From NCBI GenBank assembly GCA_041846575.1, contig JBGZFC010000025.1:1-29079 (forward strand): 29,079 bases of DNA. Direction: 5' to 3'. Numbering within the stretch: position 1 is the stretch's first letter; each line of letters opens with the position of its first letter. Below are positions 15,514-24,365 of this stretch, one piece after another. This stretch comes from JBGZFC01 sp041846575. GTDB lineage: Bacteria; Bacteroidota; Bacteroidia; Bacteroidales; Dysgonomonadaceae. The notes beneath the pieces were generated by a model. That model ran no database searches and had not been told where the DNA came from. It saw only the letters and a list, made by a program, of their open reading frames with translations. Position numbers and translations under genes: made by a program.

Positions 15514-15913
15514 TCCTTTCTTAGATATATTTTTGACTTTCACCGATTTTATATAAGATATACACATATACATAGACCATAAATCAGAATAAGCCTTAAT
15601 GTAAGCATATAAAATCGTTAAAACGAGAATAAACTTGACGGTTAGCAAAAAAAATATCGAAAAATAATTTGTGGTTTTATAAAAATATTGTACTTTTGCA
15701 CCCCAGAGTTGAACGGTACGTTTTTTGACTAAAAAGTTTATAAATAAAAAATATTTGTTTCCGTTTGCTTTTGGTTTACAGACGAGTATCTATATAAGCT
15801 ATTGGCAATCAACCAACAAGCAGCCAGAATCAACGCTGTCGTTCGCTCAAAAATGAAAGTTGTTGAACAAATAAGTAAGATTGCTTTATTGTTCCGTTTT
15901 TGTTTTTTTGTTT
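15514..15913. other. Intergenic region and transcribed leader before tRNA-Thr
   Basis: Four hundred bases without a protein gene. The first part (to about 15665) is AT-rich with no clear terminator for the MarC gene. A strong promoter lies at 15668-15698. The following roughly 210 bases are leader sequence before tRNA-Thr, with no second tRNA, no strong hairpin and no convincing small reading frame. In many Bacteroidota several tRNAs occupy this stretch; here only one is seen. Confidence 0.6.
15668..15698 (+). promoter_or_regulatory. Consensus promoter of the tRNA-Thr/tuf super-operon
   Basis: TTTG at 15668-15671, exactly 19 bases, then TACTTTTG at 15691-15698. Both boxes and spacing match the Bacteroidota housekeeping promoter consensus. 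It precedes tRNA-Thr and tuf and, absent a clear internal promoter, may drive much of the operon through rpoC. Confidence 0.8.
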
Positions 15914-15985
<72 letters not shown>

Positions 15986-16082
15986 CAAAAACATAACTAA
16001 AGATGGGAAAATCCATTTTTGTTGAACAGAAAATAAAATTGAAAAATAAATATCAAAATTAAACTAATTAATAATACATTTT

Positions 16083-17270
16083 ATGGCAAAAGAACATTTT
16101 AACCGATCAAAACCCCACGTTAACATCGGTACTATTGGTCACGTTGACCACGGTAAAACAACTTTGACTGCAGCTATCACAACAGTTTTAGCGAAAAAAG
16201 GTTTATCTGAAATGCGTTCATTCGACTCTATCGACAACGCTCCTGAAGAAAAAGAACGTGGTATTACTATTAATACCTCACACGTAGAATATGAAACTGC
16301 TAACCGTCACTATGCACACGTTGACTGTCCGGGTCACGCCGACTACGTTAAAAACATGGTTACCGGTGCTGCTCAAATGGACGGAGCTATCATCGTTGTT
16401 GCTGCAACTGACGGTCCTATGCCTCAAACTCGCGAGCACATCCTTCTTGCGCGTCAGGTAAACGTACCAAAACTCGTTGTTTTCATGAACAAAGTTGACT
16501 TGGTTGACGACCAAGAAATGCTTGAGCTGGTTGAAATGGAAATGCGTGAACTTCTTGAGTTTTATAACTTTGACGGTGACAACACTCCGGTTATTCAAGG
16601 TTCTGCATTGGGCGGACTTAATGGCGACCCAAAATGGGAAGAAAAAATCATGGAGCTGATGGACGCTGTTGACTCATGGATTCCACTGCCTCCTCGCGAT
16701 GTTGATAAGCCATTCCTTATGCCCGTTGAAGACGTGTTCTCAATTACAGGACGTGGAACAGTTGCTACAGGTCGTATCGAAACAGGTATCATTAAAACAG
16801 GTGAAGAAGTTCAAATTATCGGTTTAGGAGCAGAAGGAATGAAATCTGTTGTTACAGGAGTTGAGATGTTCCGTAAGATTTTGGACGAAGGTCAAGCCGG
16901 TGATAACGTAGGTCTATTGCTACGCGGTATTGACAAAGACGAAATCAAACGCGGTATGGTTATCTCTCACCCTGGTAAAGTTAAACCTCACGCAAGATTT
17001 AAAGCAGAGGTTTATATCTTGAAAAAAGAAGAAGGTGGACGTCACACACCATTCCATAACAAATATCGTCCTCAATTCTACATTCGTACGTTGGACGTAA
17101 CTGGTGAAATTACTCTTCCGGAAGGAGTTGAAATGGTGATGCCTGGTGACAACGTAACTATTGAGGTGGAATTAATTTACCCTGTAGCTTGTAACGTAGG
17201 TCTTCGTTTCGCTATCCGTGAAGGTGGACGTACAGTAGGTGCAGGTCAAATTACTGAACTAATTGACTAA
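16083..17270 (+). CDS. tuf: Elongation factor Tu
   Basis: GTPase that carries aminoacyl-tRNA to the ribosome; 395 aa, the usual length. P-loop GHVDHGKT at residues 19-26, switch I with RGITINTSHVEYE, switch II DCPGHADYV, base-recognition NKVD, then the two beta-barrel domains ending in AIREGGRTVGAGQITELID. The leader between tRNA-Thr and the ATG is AT-rich and lacks a Shine-Dalgarno site, as usual for highly expressed Bacteroidota genes. Codons favour a restricted set (AAC, GAC, GTT, CGT), as expected for high expression. It is followed by a hairpin and tRNA-Trp, the conserved order in this phylum. Confidence 0.99.
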   Translation: MAKEHFNRSKPHVNIGTIGHVDHGKTTLTAAITTVLAKKGLSEMRSFDSIDNAPEEKERGITINTSHVEYETANRHYAHVDCPGHADYVKNMVTGAAQMDGAIIVVAATDGPMPQTREHILLARQVNVPKLVVFMNKVDLVDDQEMLELVEMEMRELLEFYNFDGDNTPVIQGSALGGLNGDPKWEEKIMELMDAVDSWIPLPPRDVDKPFLMPVEDVFSITGRGTVATGRIETGIIKTGEEVQIIGLGAEGMKSVVTGVEMFRKILDEGQAGDNVGLLLRGIDKDEIKRGMVISHPGKVKPHARFKAEVYILKKEEGGRHTPFHNKYRPQFYIRTLDVTGEITLPEGVEMVMPGDNVTIEVELIYPVACNVGLRFAIREGGRTVGAGQITELID

Positions 17271-17314
17271 TTGTTTAAATATCATCCTTCAATAGGATTA
17301 GCATAATAACAATA

Positions 17315-17362
17315 AACTTTCCTCTGATCAACCAACATAATAGTAATGTGAGGAGGAAAGTT
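17315..17362 (+). terminator. Inverted repeat between tuf and tRNA-Trp
   Basis: AACTTTCCTC (17315-17324) is an exact inverted match of GAGGAAAGTT (17353-17362), separated by 28 bases. ATTTTA follows, directly before tRNA-Trp. It could attenuate transcription after tuf, or serve as a processing site that separates tuf mRNA from the tRNA; the short U-run favours partial termination or processing. Confidence 0.5.
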
Positions 17363-17367
17363 ATTTT

Positions 17368-17440
17368 ACGGGTTTAGCTCAGTTGGTAGAGCACTAGTCT
17401 CCAAAACTAGGTGTCGGGAGTTCGAGTCTCTCAACCCGTG
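17368..17440 (+). tRNA. tRNA-Trp (anticodon CCA)
   Basis: 73-base cloverleaf: acceptor stem ACGGGTT/AACCCGT fully paired, D arm GCTC...GAGC, anticodon stem CTAGT/ACTAG with loop CTCCAAA (anticodon CCA), T arm GGGAG-TTCGAGT-CTCTC with one G-T pair, discriminator G. CCA is not encoded. The tuf, tRNA-Trp, secE order is conserved in Bacteroidota. Confidence 0.97.
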
Positions 17441-17463
17441 CGAAAAAAGATTATAATTTTATA

Positions 17464-17655
17464 ATGAATAAAATAGTTGCATATATAAAGGACTCTTATA
17501 ATGAGTTGACTCGTAAAGTGTCCTGGCCATCAAGACAAGAGCTGACAAGCAGCACAATAATAGTAATGGTAGCTTCCCTTATTATAGCATTACTAGTGTT
17601 TGGCATTGACTCTTTATTTGAGTGGCTTCTAAAACTTCTCTATGGTGTTTTGTAA
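17464..17655 (+). CDS. secE: Preprotein translocase subunit SecE
   Basis: 63-aa single-span inner-membrane protein that clamps SecY in the general secretion channel. The cytosolic amphipathic helix with the family signature LTRKVSWPSRQELTSSTIIV (residues 15-34) leads into one membrane helix (about 32-58). The short form with one helix is normal outside the enterobacteria. It lies between tRNA-Trp and nusG, 20 bases before the latter. Confidence 0.97.
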   Translation: MNKIVAYIKDSYNELTRKVSWPSRQELTSSTIIVMVASLIIALLVFGIDSLFEWLLKLLYGVL

Positions 17656-17675
17656 AATTTTGAATTAAGAACAAA

Positions 17676-18218
17676 ATGGCTGAAAACGAAAATAAATGGT
17701 ATGTTTTACGTACTGTTAGTGGAAAAGAAAATAAAGTCAAAGAGTTTCTTGAGTCAGAAATGAAAAAAACCGATTTAGGGAAATACATTTCTCAAGTCCT
17801 GATTCCTACAGAAAAGACATACACGGTACGAAACAATAAGAAAGTGATGAGAGAACGCGCTTATCTTCCGGGTTACGTACTTATAGAGGCTAATCTGTTT
17901 GGAGAGGCTATTCACGCAGTAAAAAACATCAATTATGTTGCAGGCTTTCTACCTTCAACCGATAACCCACAACCGCTAAGCGATATGGAAGTTAAGCGAA
18001 TATTGGGAACTATGGACGAATTGGAAGAGGCTAACAACGAAATGGATGTAGATTATTATGTTGGAGAAAACGTGAAAGTGATAAGCGGTCCTTTCAGTAG
18101 TTTCTCCGGTGTAATAGAAGAGGTGAATGATGAAAGAAAGAAGCTAAAAGTGATGGTGAAAATTTTCGGAAGAAAACAACTCTTAGAGTTGGGATATATG
18201 CAAGTTGAGAAAGAATAA
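17676..18218 (+). CDS. nusG: Transcription termination/antitermination protein NusG
   Basis: Binds RNA polymerase and suppresses pausing, and links it to Rho or the ribosome. 180 aa: NGN domain from NKWYVLRTVSGKENKVKEFL (residues 6-25) through LPGYVLIEA, and a C-terminal KOW domain VGENVKVISGPFSSFSGVIE (about 128-147). Bacteroidota sequences carry SSF where others have F.G.G; the fold is intact. It is followed by a 73-base gap to rplK. Confidence 0.98.
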   Translation: MAENENKWYVLRTVSGKENKVKEFLESEMKKTDLGKYISQVLIPTEKTYTVRNNKKVMRERAYLPGYVLIEANLFGEAIHAVKNINYVAGFLPSTDNPQPLSDMEVKRILGTMDELEEANNEMDVDYYVGENVKVISGPFSSFSGVIEEVNDERKKLKVMVKIFGRKQLLELGYMQVEKE

Positions 18219-18291
18219 CAGTTTTGGTTACGCAAATACTGTATATTCATTCAAAATGTTTCGAAAACCGTAATTAATTAAAATCAAAAAA

Positions 18292-18741
18292 ATGGCAAAA
18301 GAAGTTGCTGGACAACTAAAATTACAAATCAAAGGAGGAGCTGCAAACCCATCTCCCCCCGTAGGTCCCGCATTGGGTTCAAAAGGGATTAACATAATGG
18401 AGTTTTGCAAGCAATTCAATGCCAGAACTCAAGACAAAGCCGGCAAAGTATTACCTGTGGTAATTACTTATTATGCTGATAAGTCTTTTGATTTTATCGT
18501 TAAAACACCACCGGTTGCGATTCAATTATTAGAAGCTAGTAAACTAAAAGGCGGTTCGGCAGAACCAAATCGCAAAAAAGTTGCGCAAGTTACTTGGGAA
18601 CAAGTAAGAACCATCGCCGAAGAAAAAATGACCGATTTAAACTGCTTCACTCTTGAATCTGCAATGACAATGGTAGCCGGTACAGCTCGAAGCATGGGTA
18701 TCACAGTGAAAGGTGAATTTCCCGCAGATGTTAAACAATAA
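18292..18741 (+). CDS. rplK: 50S ribosomal protein L11
   Basis: Binds 23S rRNA at the GTPase-associated centre with L10/L12. 149 aa; N-terminal GQLKLQIKGGAANPSPPVGP contains the proline-rich linker that contacts elongation factors, and C-terminal TARSMGITVKG contacts rRNA. First of the four ribosomal protein genes; the 73-base gap upstream holds no strong hairpin or promoter that I can defend. rplA follows after 14 bases. Confidence 0.98.
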   Translation: MAKEVAGQLKLQIKGGAANPSPPVGPALGSKGINIMEFCKQFNARTQDKAGKVLPVVITYYADKSFDFIVKTPPVAIQLLEASKLKGGSAEPNRKKVAQVTWEQVRTIAEEKMTDLNCFTLESAMTMVAGTARSMGITVKGEFPADVKQ

Positions 18742-18755
18742 ACTTCAATTAAGAC

Positions 18756-19454
18756 ATGAGTAAACTTACAAAAAACAGAAAGTTAGCTTTAAGCAAGATT
18801 GAAGCGGAAAAAACCTACACACTGAAAGAAGCATCATCTTTGGTAAAAGAAATAACCACCACAAAATTTGATGCATCTGTGGATATCGATGTACGCTTAG
18901 GCGTAGATCCGCGAAAAGCTAACCAAATGGTGAGAGGCGTTGTGTCTCTTCCACACGGAACCGGAAAAGAAGTCAGAGTTCTTGTATTGTGTTCTCCTGA
19001 AGTCGAAGCTGAGGCTAAAGAAGCCGGCGCCGACCACGTTGGACTAGATGAATATATTGAAAAAATTAAAGGAGGTTGGACCGATATTGATGTTATCATA
19101 ACTCAACCGCAAATTATGGGAAAAATAGGTGCACTTGGTAGAGTATTAGGACCTCGCGGATTGATGCCTAACCCCAAAAGCGGAACGGTAACTACCGATG
19201 TTGCGAAAGCAGTGAAGGAAGTTAAACAAGGTAAAATCGACTTTAAAGTAGATAAAGCAGGTATTGTTCACACCTCTATAGGGAAAGTATCTTTTGAGTC
19301 TGAAAAAATTGCGGATAACGCAAGAGAATTTATTCAAACATTGATTAAATTGAAACCGACGGCTGCAAAAGGAACTTATATTAAAAGTATTTATCTTTCT
19401 AGCACGATGAGTCCAGGTATTAAAGTGGACAACAAATCGGTAGAAGAAATCTAA
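18756..19454 (+). CDS. rplA: 50S ribosomal protein L1
   Basis: Ribosomal stalk protein at the E site, and in many bacteria a translational repressor of its own operon. 232 aa, matching the family. Conserved segments: VDIDVRLGVDPRKANQMVRG, LPHGTGK, and MGKIGALGRVLGPRGLMPNPK, then the C-terminal YLSSTMSPGIKVD. Start at the ATG 14 bases after rplK. I did not find an obvious L1-binding mimic upstream of rplK. Confidence 0.98.
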   Translation: MSKLTKNRKLALSKIEAEKTYTLKEASSLVKEITTTKFDASVDIDVRLGVDPRKANQMVRGVVSLPHGTGKEVRVLVLCSPEVEAEAKEAGADHVGLDEYIEKIKGGWTDIDVIITQPQIMGKIGALGRVLGPRGLMPNPKSGTVTTDVAKAVKEVKQGKIDFKVDKAGIVHTSIGKVSFESEKIADNAREFIQTLIKLKPTAAKGTYIKSIYLSSTMSPGIKVDNKSVEEI

Positions 19455-19473
19455 TTGTTAAAAAGAAGAATCG

Positions 19474-19998
19474 ATGAAAAAGGAAGATAAAAATTTAATT
19501 ATAGAAAAGATAGCAGCTAACCTGCAAGAGTACGAACACTTCTATCTTACTGATATTGCAACATTAGATGCTGCAAAAACAAGCGTTTTGAGAAGAGAGT
19601 GCAACAAAGAAGAAATTAAATTGTTGGTAGTAAAAAACACTCTTTTACGTAAAGCATTTGAAACATTTGAAGGAAATTATGAAGAGTTGTATCCATTATT
19701 GAAAGGAAATACAGCCATTATGTTTTCAAACAATGCAAATGCTCCGGCAAAACTCATTGAGAAATATAACAAAAACAAGTCTGAAGTACCTGCTCTTAAA
19801 GGTGCGTATGTACAAGAAAGCATCTTTATTGGAGCTAACACATTGAAAGACCTTGTTAATATCAAGAGTAAGACAGAACTTATCGGCGAAATTATCTCAA
19901 TCTTACAGTCACCTGCTAAGAATGTTATTTCGTCTCTCCAATCCGGTGGTACAATACTCCATGGGGTATTAAAAACACTTTCGGAAAAGGGAAATTAA
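19474..19998 (+). CDS. rplJ: 50S ribosomal protein L10
   Basis: Base of the L10-(L12)n stalk that recruits translation factors. 174 aa; N-terminal rRNA-binding domain with REC..EIKLLVVKNTLLRKAFE and GNTAIMF, and a C-terminal helix that binds L12 dimers. An AAGAAG purine tract lies just before the ATG. The gap to rplA is only 19 bases, leaving no room for a long L10-type leader; any autoregulatory site would have to be inside rplA. Confidence 0.97.
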   Translation: MKKEDKNLIIEKIAANLQEYEHFYLTDIATLDAAKTSVLRRECNKEEIKLLVVKNTLLRKAFETFEGNYEELYPLLKGNTAIMFSNNANAPAKLIEKYNKNKSEVPALKGAYVQESIFIGANTLKDLVNIKSKTELIGEIISILQSPAKNVISSLQSGGTILHGVLKTLSEKGN

Positions 19999-20046
19999 TA
20001 ATATCAAACAAACAAAATTAGTAATCAATTTAAAACAAATACAAAA

Positions 20047-20424
20047 ATGGCAGACTTAAAAAAATTTGCTGAAGAACTAGTTAACTTAACGGTGAAAGAA
20101 GTTAACGAACTTGCTGAAATTCTTAAAACAGAATACGGAATCGAGCCTGCAGCAGCAGCTGTAGCAGTAGCAGCACCTATGGGAGCTGGCGAAGCAGCAG
20201 CAGTAGAAGAAAAAACTGAATTTGATGTAATCCTTAAAAGTGCAGGAGCGCAAAAATTAGCTGTTGTAAAAGCCGTTAAAGAATTAACAGGTCTTGGTCT
20301 AAAAGAAGCTAAAGAAATAGTAGATGCAGCTCCAAGCGAAATTAAAAAAGGTATAACAAAAGACGAAGCTGACGCTTTGAAAAAACAACTTGAAGAAGCG
20401 GGAGCAGAGATTGAACTTAAATAG
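20047..20424 (+). CDS. rplL: 50S ribosomal protein L7/L12
   Basis: Mobile stalk protein that activates elongation factor GTPases. 125 aa: N-terminal dimerisation helices (VNLTVKEVNELAEILKTEYG), an alanine-rich hinge (AAAAVAVAAPMGAGEAAAVE, about 37-56), and the C-terminal domain with GAQKLAVVKAVKELTGLGLK and AKEIVDAAP. A 48-base gap separates it from rplJ, and a strong hairpin lies downstream before rpoB. Confidence 0.98.
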   Translation: MADLKKFAEELVNLTVKEVNELAEILKTEYGIEPAAAAVAVAAPMGAGEAAAVEEKTEFDVILKSAGAQKLAVVKAVKELTGLGLKEAKEIVDAAPSEIKKGITKDEADALKKQLEEAGAEIELK

Positions 20425-20449
20425 AATTTACCTGAAAATAGGTTAACTT

Positions 20450-20481
20450 GGTTAGGAATCTTCAAGTGAAGATTCTTAACC
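20450..20481 (+). terminator. Attenuator or processing hairpin between rplL and rpoB
   Basis: GGTTAGGAATCTTC pairs with GAAGATTCTTAACC across an AAGT loop: 14 pairs with one G-T, then TTTTGTGTC. It starts 25 bases after the rplL stop and ends 41 bases before the rpoB ATG. In E. coli the same junction carries an attenuator and an RNase III site that set the ratio of ribosomal protein to polymerase; this hairpin is a good candidate for the equivalent role. It also shows that the upstream in-frame ATG at 20448 is not the rpoB start. Confidence 0.75.
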
Positions 20482-20522
20482 TTTTGTGTCAATACATACA
20501 TAAGTTCAAAATTCATAAATCC

Positions 20523-23500
20523 ATGTCTTCAAATATTATCAACCAAAGAATAAATTTTGCGTCAATAGAAAATCAACTCGATTTTCCCGACTTCCTTGAA
20601 ATACAACTAAAATCGTTTCAAGACTTTTTACAATTAGACGCACCACCCGAAAGCAGAAAAAACGAAGGATTATATAAAGTTTTCACAGAGAACTTCCCAA
20701 TTGCGGACACTCGCAATAACTTCGTACTTGAGTTTTTAGATTATTATGTGGACCCTCCACGTTACACCATAGAAGAGTGTGTGGAAAGAGGACTCACCTA
20801 TAGCGTACCACTAAAAGCAAAACTATACCTATATTGTACCGACCCTGATCACGAGGACTTTGCTCCTGTAATTCAGGATGTATATCTTGGTACAATTCCC
20901 TACATGACAGAAAAGGGTACTTTTGTTATTAATGGAGCTGAACGTGTTATTGTATCACAGCTGCACCGCTCACCCGGAGTTTTCTTTGGGCAGAATTTAC
21001 ACGCTAACGGTACTCTACTCTATTCGGCAAGAATTATCCCCTTTAAAGGATCATGGATTGAATTTGCAACAGACATCAACAACGTGATGTATGCTTATAT
21101 TGACCGTAAAAAGAAATTACCGGTAACTACCCTGTTACGCTCAATTGGTTTTGAAAGCGATAAGGATATACTGGAAATCTTTGACTTGGCAGAAGAGATA
21201 AAAGTTAATAAAACTAACCTTAAGAAAATACAGGGCAGAAAACTGGCTGCCAGAGTCCTTAAATCTTGGATGGAAGACTTTGTTGATGAAGATACAGGCG
21301 AAGTTACTTCTATCGAAAGAAATGAAATTATTATTGAACGTGAAACAATTATCGAGCAAGAACAAATAGATGAGATTTTAGAATCCGGAGTTTCTACTAT
21401 TCTTCTGCACAAAGAAACCACAGATGCGACAGACTTCTCTATTGTTTACAATACGTTGCAAAAAGACCCTAGCAATACTGAAATTGATGCTATCAGACAT
21501 ATTTACCGACTATTGCGCAGTGCCGAACCTGCAGACGACTCGAGTGCAAGAGAGGTTATTAACAACCTGTTCTTCTCTGAAAAAAGATACGACTTGGGCG
21601 ATGTTGGTAGGTATCGTATAAATAAAAAATTGAATTTAGATATTGATGAAAATATACGTGTTCTTACAAAAGAAGATATTATTGAAATTATCAAATATCT
21701 GATAAAATTGTCAAACTCTAATGCTCATGTCGATGATATCGACCACTTGAGTAACAGACGTGTTCGCACAGTCGGAGAACAACTTTATAACCAATTCGGA
21801 ATTGGCTTAAACCGTATGGCTCGTATTATTCGTGAAAGAATGAACGTACGCGACAACGAGGTGTTTACTCCAATCGATTTGATTAATGCCAAAACAATTT
21901 CATCGGTAATCAACTCATTCTTTGGAACAAACGCTCTGTCACAGTTTATGGACCAAACCAATCCTCTGGCAGAAATAACACACAAACGTCGTCTTTCGGC
22001 TTTAGGACCGGGAGGACTTTCACGCGAACGTGCCGGATTTGAGGTTAGGGACGTACACTATACACACTACGGACGTTTATGTCCGATAGAAACACCCGAA
22101 GGACCAAATATCGGGTTGATTTCATCTCTTTGCGTATATGCAAAAATAAATGACCTCGGATTTATCGAAACTCCATATCGTATCGCAAAAGATGGTACAG
22201 TTGATATTGACAATAACAATGTAATTTATTTGGCTGCTGAGGAAGAAGAAAATAAAGTTATTGCACAAGGCAACGCCCCGCTCGACAGCAATGGTAACTT
22301 TATTCTTTCTCGTGTTAAATCAAGAAAAGAGGCTGACTATCCGGTTGTAGCACCTAAAGAAGTTGAGCTTATGGATGTTTCGCCCATGCAAATTGCATCT
22401 ATTGCCGCATCGCTTATACCGTTTTTGGAACACGATGATGCAAACCGTGCATTGATGGGTTCTAACATGATGCGTCAGGCAGTTCCTTTGTTGTACAACG
22501 AGTCGCCGATAGTTGGAACAGGTATCGAAAGACAGCTGATTCTCGACTCACGTACTCAGATAAAAGCTGAAAACGAGGGAGAGGTAATTTATGTTGACGC
22601 AACAACTATCAAGATAAAATATAACAGAACTGAGGAAGAGGAATTTACAAGCTTTGAAGATGCCGTAAAAACTTACACAATTCCGAAGTTTCGAAAAACA
22701 AACCAAAATACTACAATAGACTTACGCCCCATCTGCAAAGTCGGACAAAAAGTAACTAAAGGCGAAGTACTAACAGAGGGATATTCAACACAAAACGGAG
22801 AATTAGCTCTTGGAAGAAACCTTAAAGTAGCTTTCATGCCCTGGAAAGGTTACAACTTTGAGGATGCTATCGTACTTAGCGAAAGAATGGTAAGCGAAGA
22901 CATTTTCACTTCCGTTCACGTAGAAGAATTTTCATTAGAAGTTCGTGAAACAAAGCGGGGTTTAGAGGAGTTGACATCCGACATCCCAAACGTTAGTGAA
23001 GATGCTACAAAAGATTTGGATGAAAATGGAATAATCCGTATCGGTGCACGTGTAAAACCGGGCGATATACTAATCGGAAAGATTACACCCAAAGGTGAAT
23101 CAGACCCCTCTCCTGAAGAGAAACTGTTACGTGCAATATTCGGCGATAAGGCAGGTGATGTAAAAGATGCTTCACTTAAAGCATCTCCATCGCTGCAAGG
23201 TGTTGTTATCGGAAAAAATCTTTTCTCTAAAGCAGCAAAAAAAGGCAAATCAAAACTCTCCAACAAAGCTTTACTTCCAAAGATTGACGAAGAGTTTGAG
23301 TCACAAATGGACGAACTCAAGAAAAGACTTATCGAGAAACTACTTGTAATTACCGAAGATAAAACATCTGCAGGTATAAAAGACTATACAAACATGGATG
23401 TGGTACCCAAAGGTGCCAAGTTTACTGCAAAAGTATTGTCGGATATCGATTACGAATCAATCCAATTAAGCAAGTGGACAAGCGACGGACATAAAAATAA

Positions 23501-24335
23501 ACTTATCAGGACAACCGTAATCAACTACTTGCGTAAATATAAAGAGTTGGACGCTGCACTTAAACGCAAACGTTTCGACCTTACTATTGGCGATGAACTT
23601 CCTTCCGGAATTATGCAAATAGCTAAAGTTTATGTTGCTAAAAAACGCAAAATTCAGGTTGGTGATAAAATGGCAGGACGTCACGGAAACAAAGGTATTG
23701 TTTCTAAAATTGTACGTGCCGAAGATATGCCCTTCTTAGCTGACGGAACACCTGTAGATATCGTTCTGAACCCGCTAGGCGTACCTTCGCGTATGAACCT
23801 TGGACAAATTTTCGAAACAGTGCTTGGTTGGGCAGGACAAAAGCTCGATGTTAAGTTTGCCACACCTATCTTCGATGGCGCATCAATGGAAGATTTGAAC
23901 CATTGGACTGACAAAGCCGGAGTTCCTCGCTACGGAAGAACATATCTTTATGATGGCGGAACAGGAGAACGCTTCGACCAACCTGCAACCGTTGGCGTAA
24001 TCTACATGCTTAAACTGGGTCACATGGTAGAAGACAAAATGCACGCACGCTCTATCGGTCCGTACTCTTTGATTACACAACAACCATTGGGCGGTAAAGC
24101 TCAATTCGGAGGTCAACGTTTCGGAGAGATGGAGGTATGGGCACTGGAAGCATTTGGCGCATCGCACATATTACAAGAAATTCTTACTGTAAAATCTGAC
24201 GATGTTATCGGACGCTCTAAAACATACGAAGCTATAGTGAAAGGAGAAGCAATGCCACAAGCCGGCATTCCGGAATCATTGAATGTTCTGCTTCATGAGC
24301 TTAAGGGATTGGGTATGAGTATAACATTAGACTAA
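20523..24335 (+). CDS. rpoB: DNA-directed RNA polymerase subunit beta
   Basis: Catalytic core subunit of RNA polymerase. The start is set at 20523 (MSSNIINQRINF), giving 1270 aa, the usual Bacteroidales length; an in-frame ATG at 20448 lies inside the upstream hairpin. The rifampicin pocket LSQFMDQTNPLAEITHKRRL (about 472-491) followed by SALGPGG has the unmutated residues D477, H487 and S492, the equivalents of E. coli D516, H526 and S531. The common target residues thus predict susceptibility. Further conserved blocks: GRLCPIETPEGPNIGLI, MPWKGYNFEDAI (acidic site near the active centre), KMAGRHGNKGIVSKI and GGKAQFGGQRFGEMEVWALE near the C-terminus. No Shine-Dalgarno site is visible. Confidence 0.99.
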   Translation: MSSNIINQRINFASIENQLDFPDFLEIQLKSFQDFLQLDAPPESRKNEGLYKVFTENFPIADTRNNFVLEFLDYYVDPPRYTIEECVERGLTYSVPLKAKLYLYCTDPDHEDFAPVIQDVYLGTIPYMTEKGTFVINGAERVIVSQLHRSPGVFFGQNLHANGTLLYSARIIPFKGSWIEFATDINNVMYAYIDRKKKLPVTTLLRSIGFESDKDILEIFDLAEEIKVNKTNLKKIQGRKLAARVLKSWMEDFVDEDTGEVTSIERNEIIIERETIIEQEQIDEILESGVSTILLHKETTDATDFSIVYNTLQKDPSNTEIDAIRHIYRLLRSAEPADDSSAREVINNLFFSEKRYDLGDVGRYRINKKLNLDIDENIRVLTKEDIIEIIKYLIKLSNSNAHVDDIDHLSNRRVRTVGEQLYNQFGIGLNRMARIIRERMNVRDNEVFTPIDLINAKTISSVINSFFGTNALSQFMDQTNPLAEITHKRRLSALGPGGLSRERAGFEVRDVHYTHYGRLCPIETPEGPNIGLISSLCVYAKINDLGFIETPYRIAKDGTVDIDNNNVIYLAAEEEENKVIAQGNAPLDSNGNFILSRVKSRKEADYPVVAPKEVELMDVSPMQIASIAASLIPFLEHDDANRALMGSNMMRQAVPLLYNESPIVGTGIERQLILDSRTQIKAENEGEVIYVDATTIKIKYNRTEEEEFTSFEDAVKTYTIPKFRKTNQNTTIDLRPICKVGQKVTKGEVLTEGYSTQNGELALGRNLKVAFMPWKGYNFEDAIVLSERMVSEDIFTSVHVEEFSLEVRETKRGLEELTSDIPNVSEDATKDLDENGIIRIGARVKPGDILIGKITPKGESDPSPEEKLLRAIFGDKAGDVKDASLKASPSLQGVVIGKNLFSKAAKKGKSKLSNKALLPKIDEEFESQMDELKKRLIEKLLVITEDKTSAGIKDYTNMDVVPKGAKFTAKVLSDIDYESIQLSKWTSDGHKNKLIRTTVINYLRKYKELDAALKRKRFDLTIGDELPSGIMQIAKVYVAKKRKIQVGDKMAGRHGNKGIVSKIVRAEDMPFLADGTPVDIVLNPLGVPSRMNLGQIFETVLGWAGQKLDVKFATPIFDGASMEDLNHWTDKAGVPRYGRTYLYDGGTGERFDQPATVGVIYMLKLGHMVEDKMHARSIGPYSLITQQPLGGKAQFGGQRFGEMEVWALEAFGASHILQEILTVKSDDVIGRSKTYEAIVKGEAMPQAGIPESLNVLLHELKGLGMSITLD

Positions 24336-24365
24336 CCGATAACTTACAACCATAATTAAAATAGT

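Noticed and set aside
17284..17298. Small hairpin ATCCT/AGGAT just after the tuf stop
   Set aside because: Only five pairs and no T-run; too weak to call a terminator.
20025..20516. Minus-strand frame of 163 aa, serine- and alanine-rich
   Set aside because: Antisense to rplL; its low-complexity composition mirrors the alanine-rich hinge of L12.
20448..20522. N-terminal extension of rpoB from the ATG at 20448
   Set aside because: It would translate the rplL-rpoB hairpin, and its sequence (MVRNLQVKILNLL) is not like RpoB; the start at 20523 gives the usual 1270 aa.
21914..22000. Possible rifampicin resistance changes in rpoB
   Set aside because: The residues equivalent to E. coli D516, H526 and S531 are unchanged; the T and A differences nearby are normal for Bacteroidales.
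22916..23320. Minus-strand frame of 134 aa, serine-rich
   Set aside because: Antisense to rpoB in a conserved region with no independent features.
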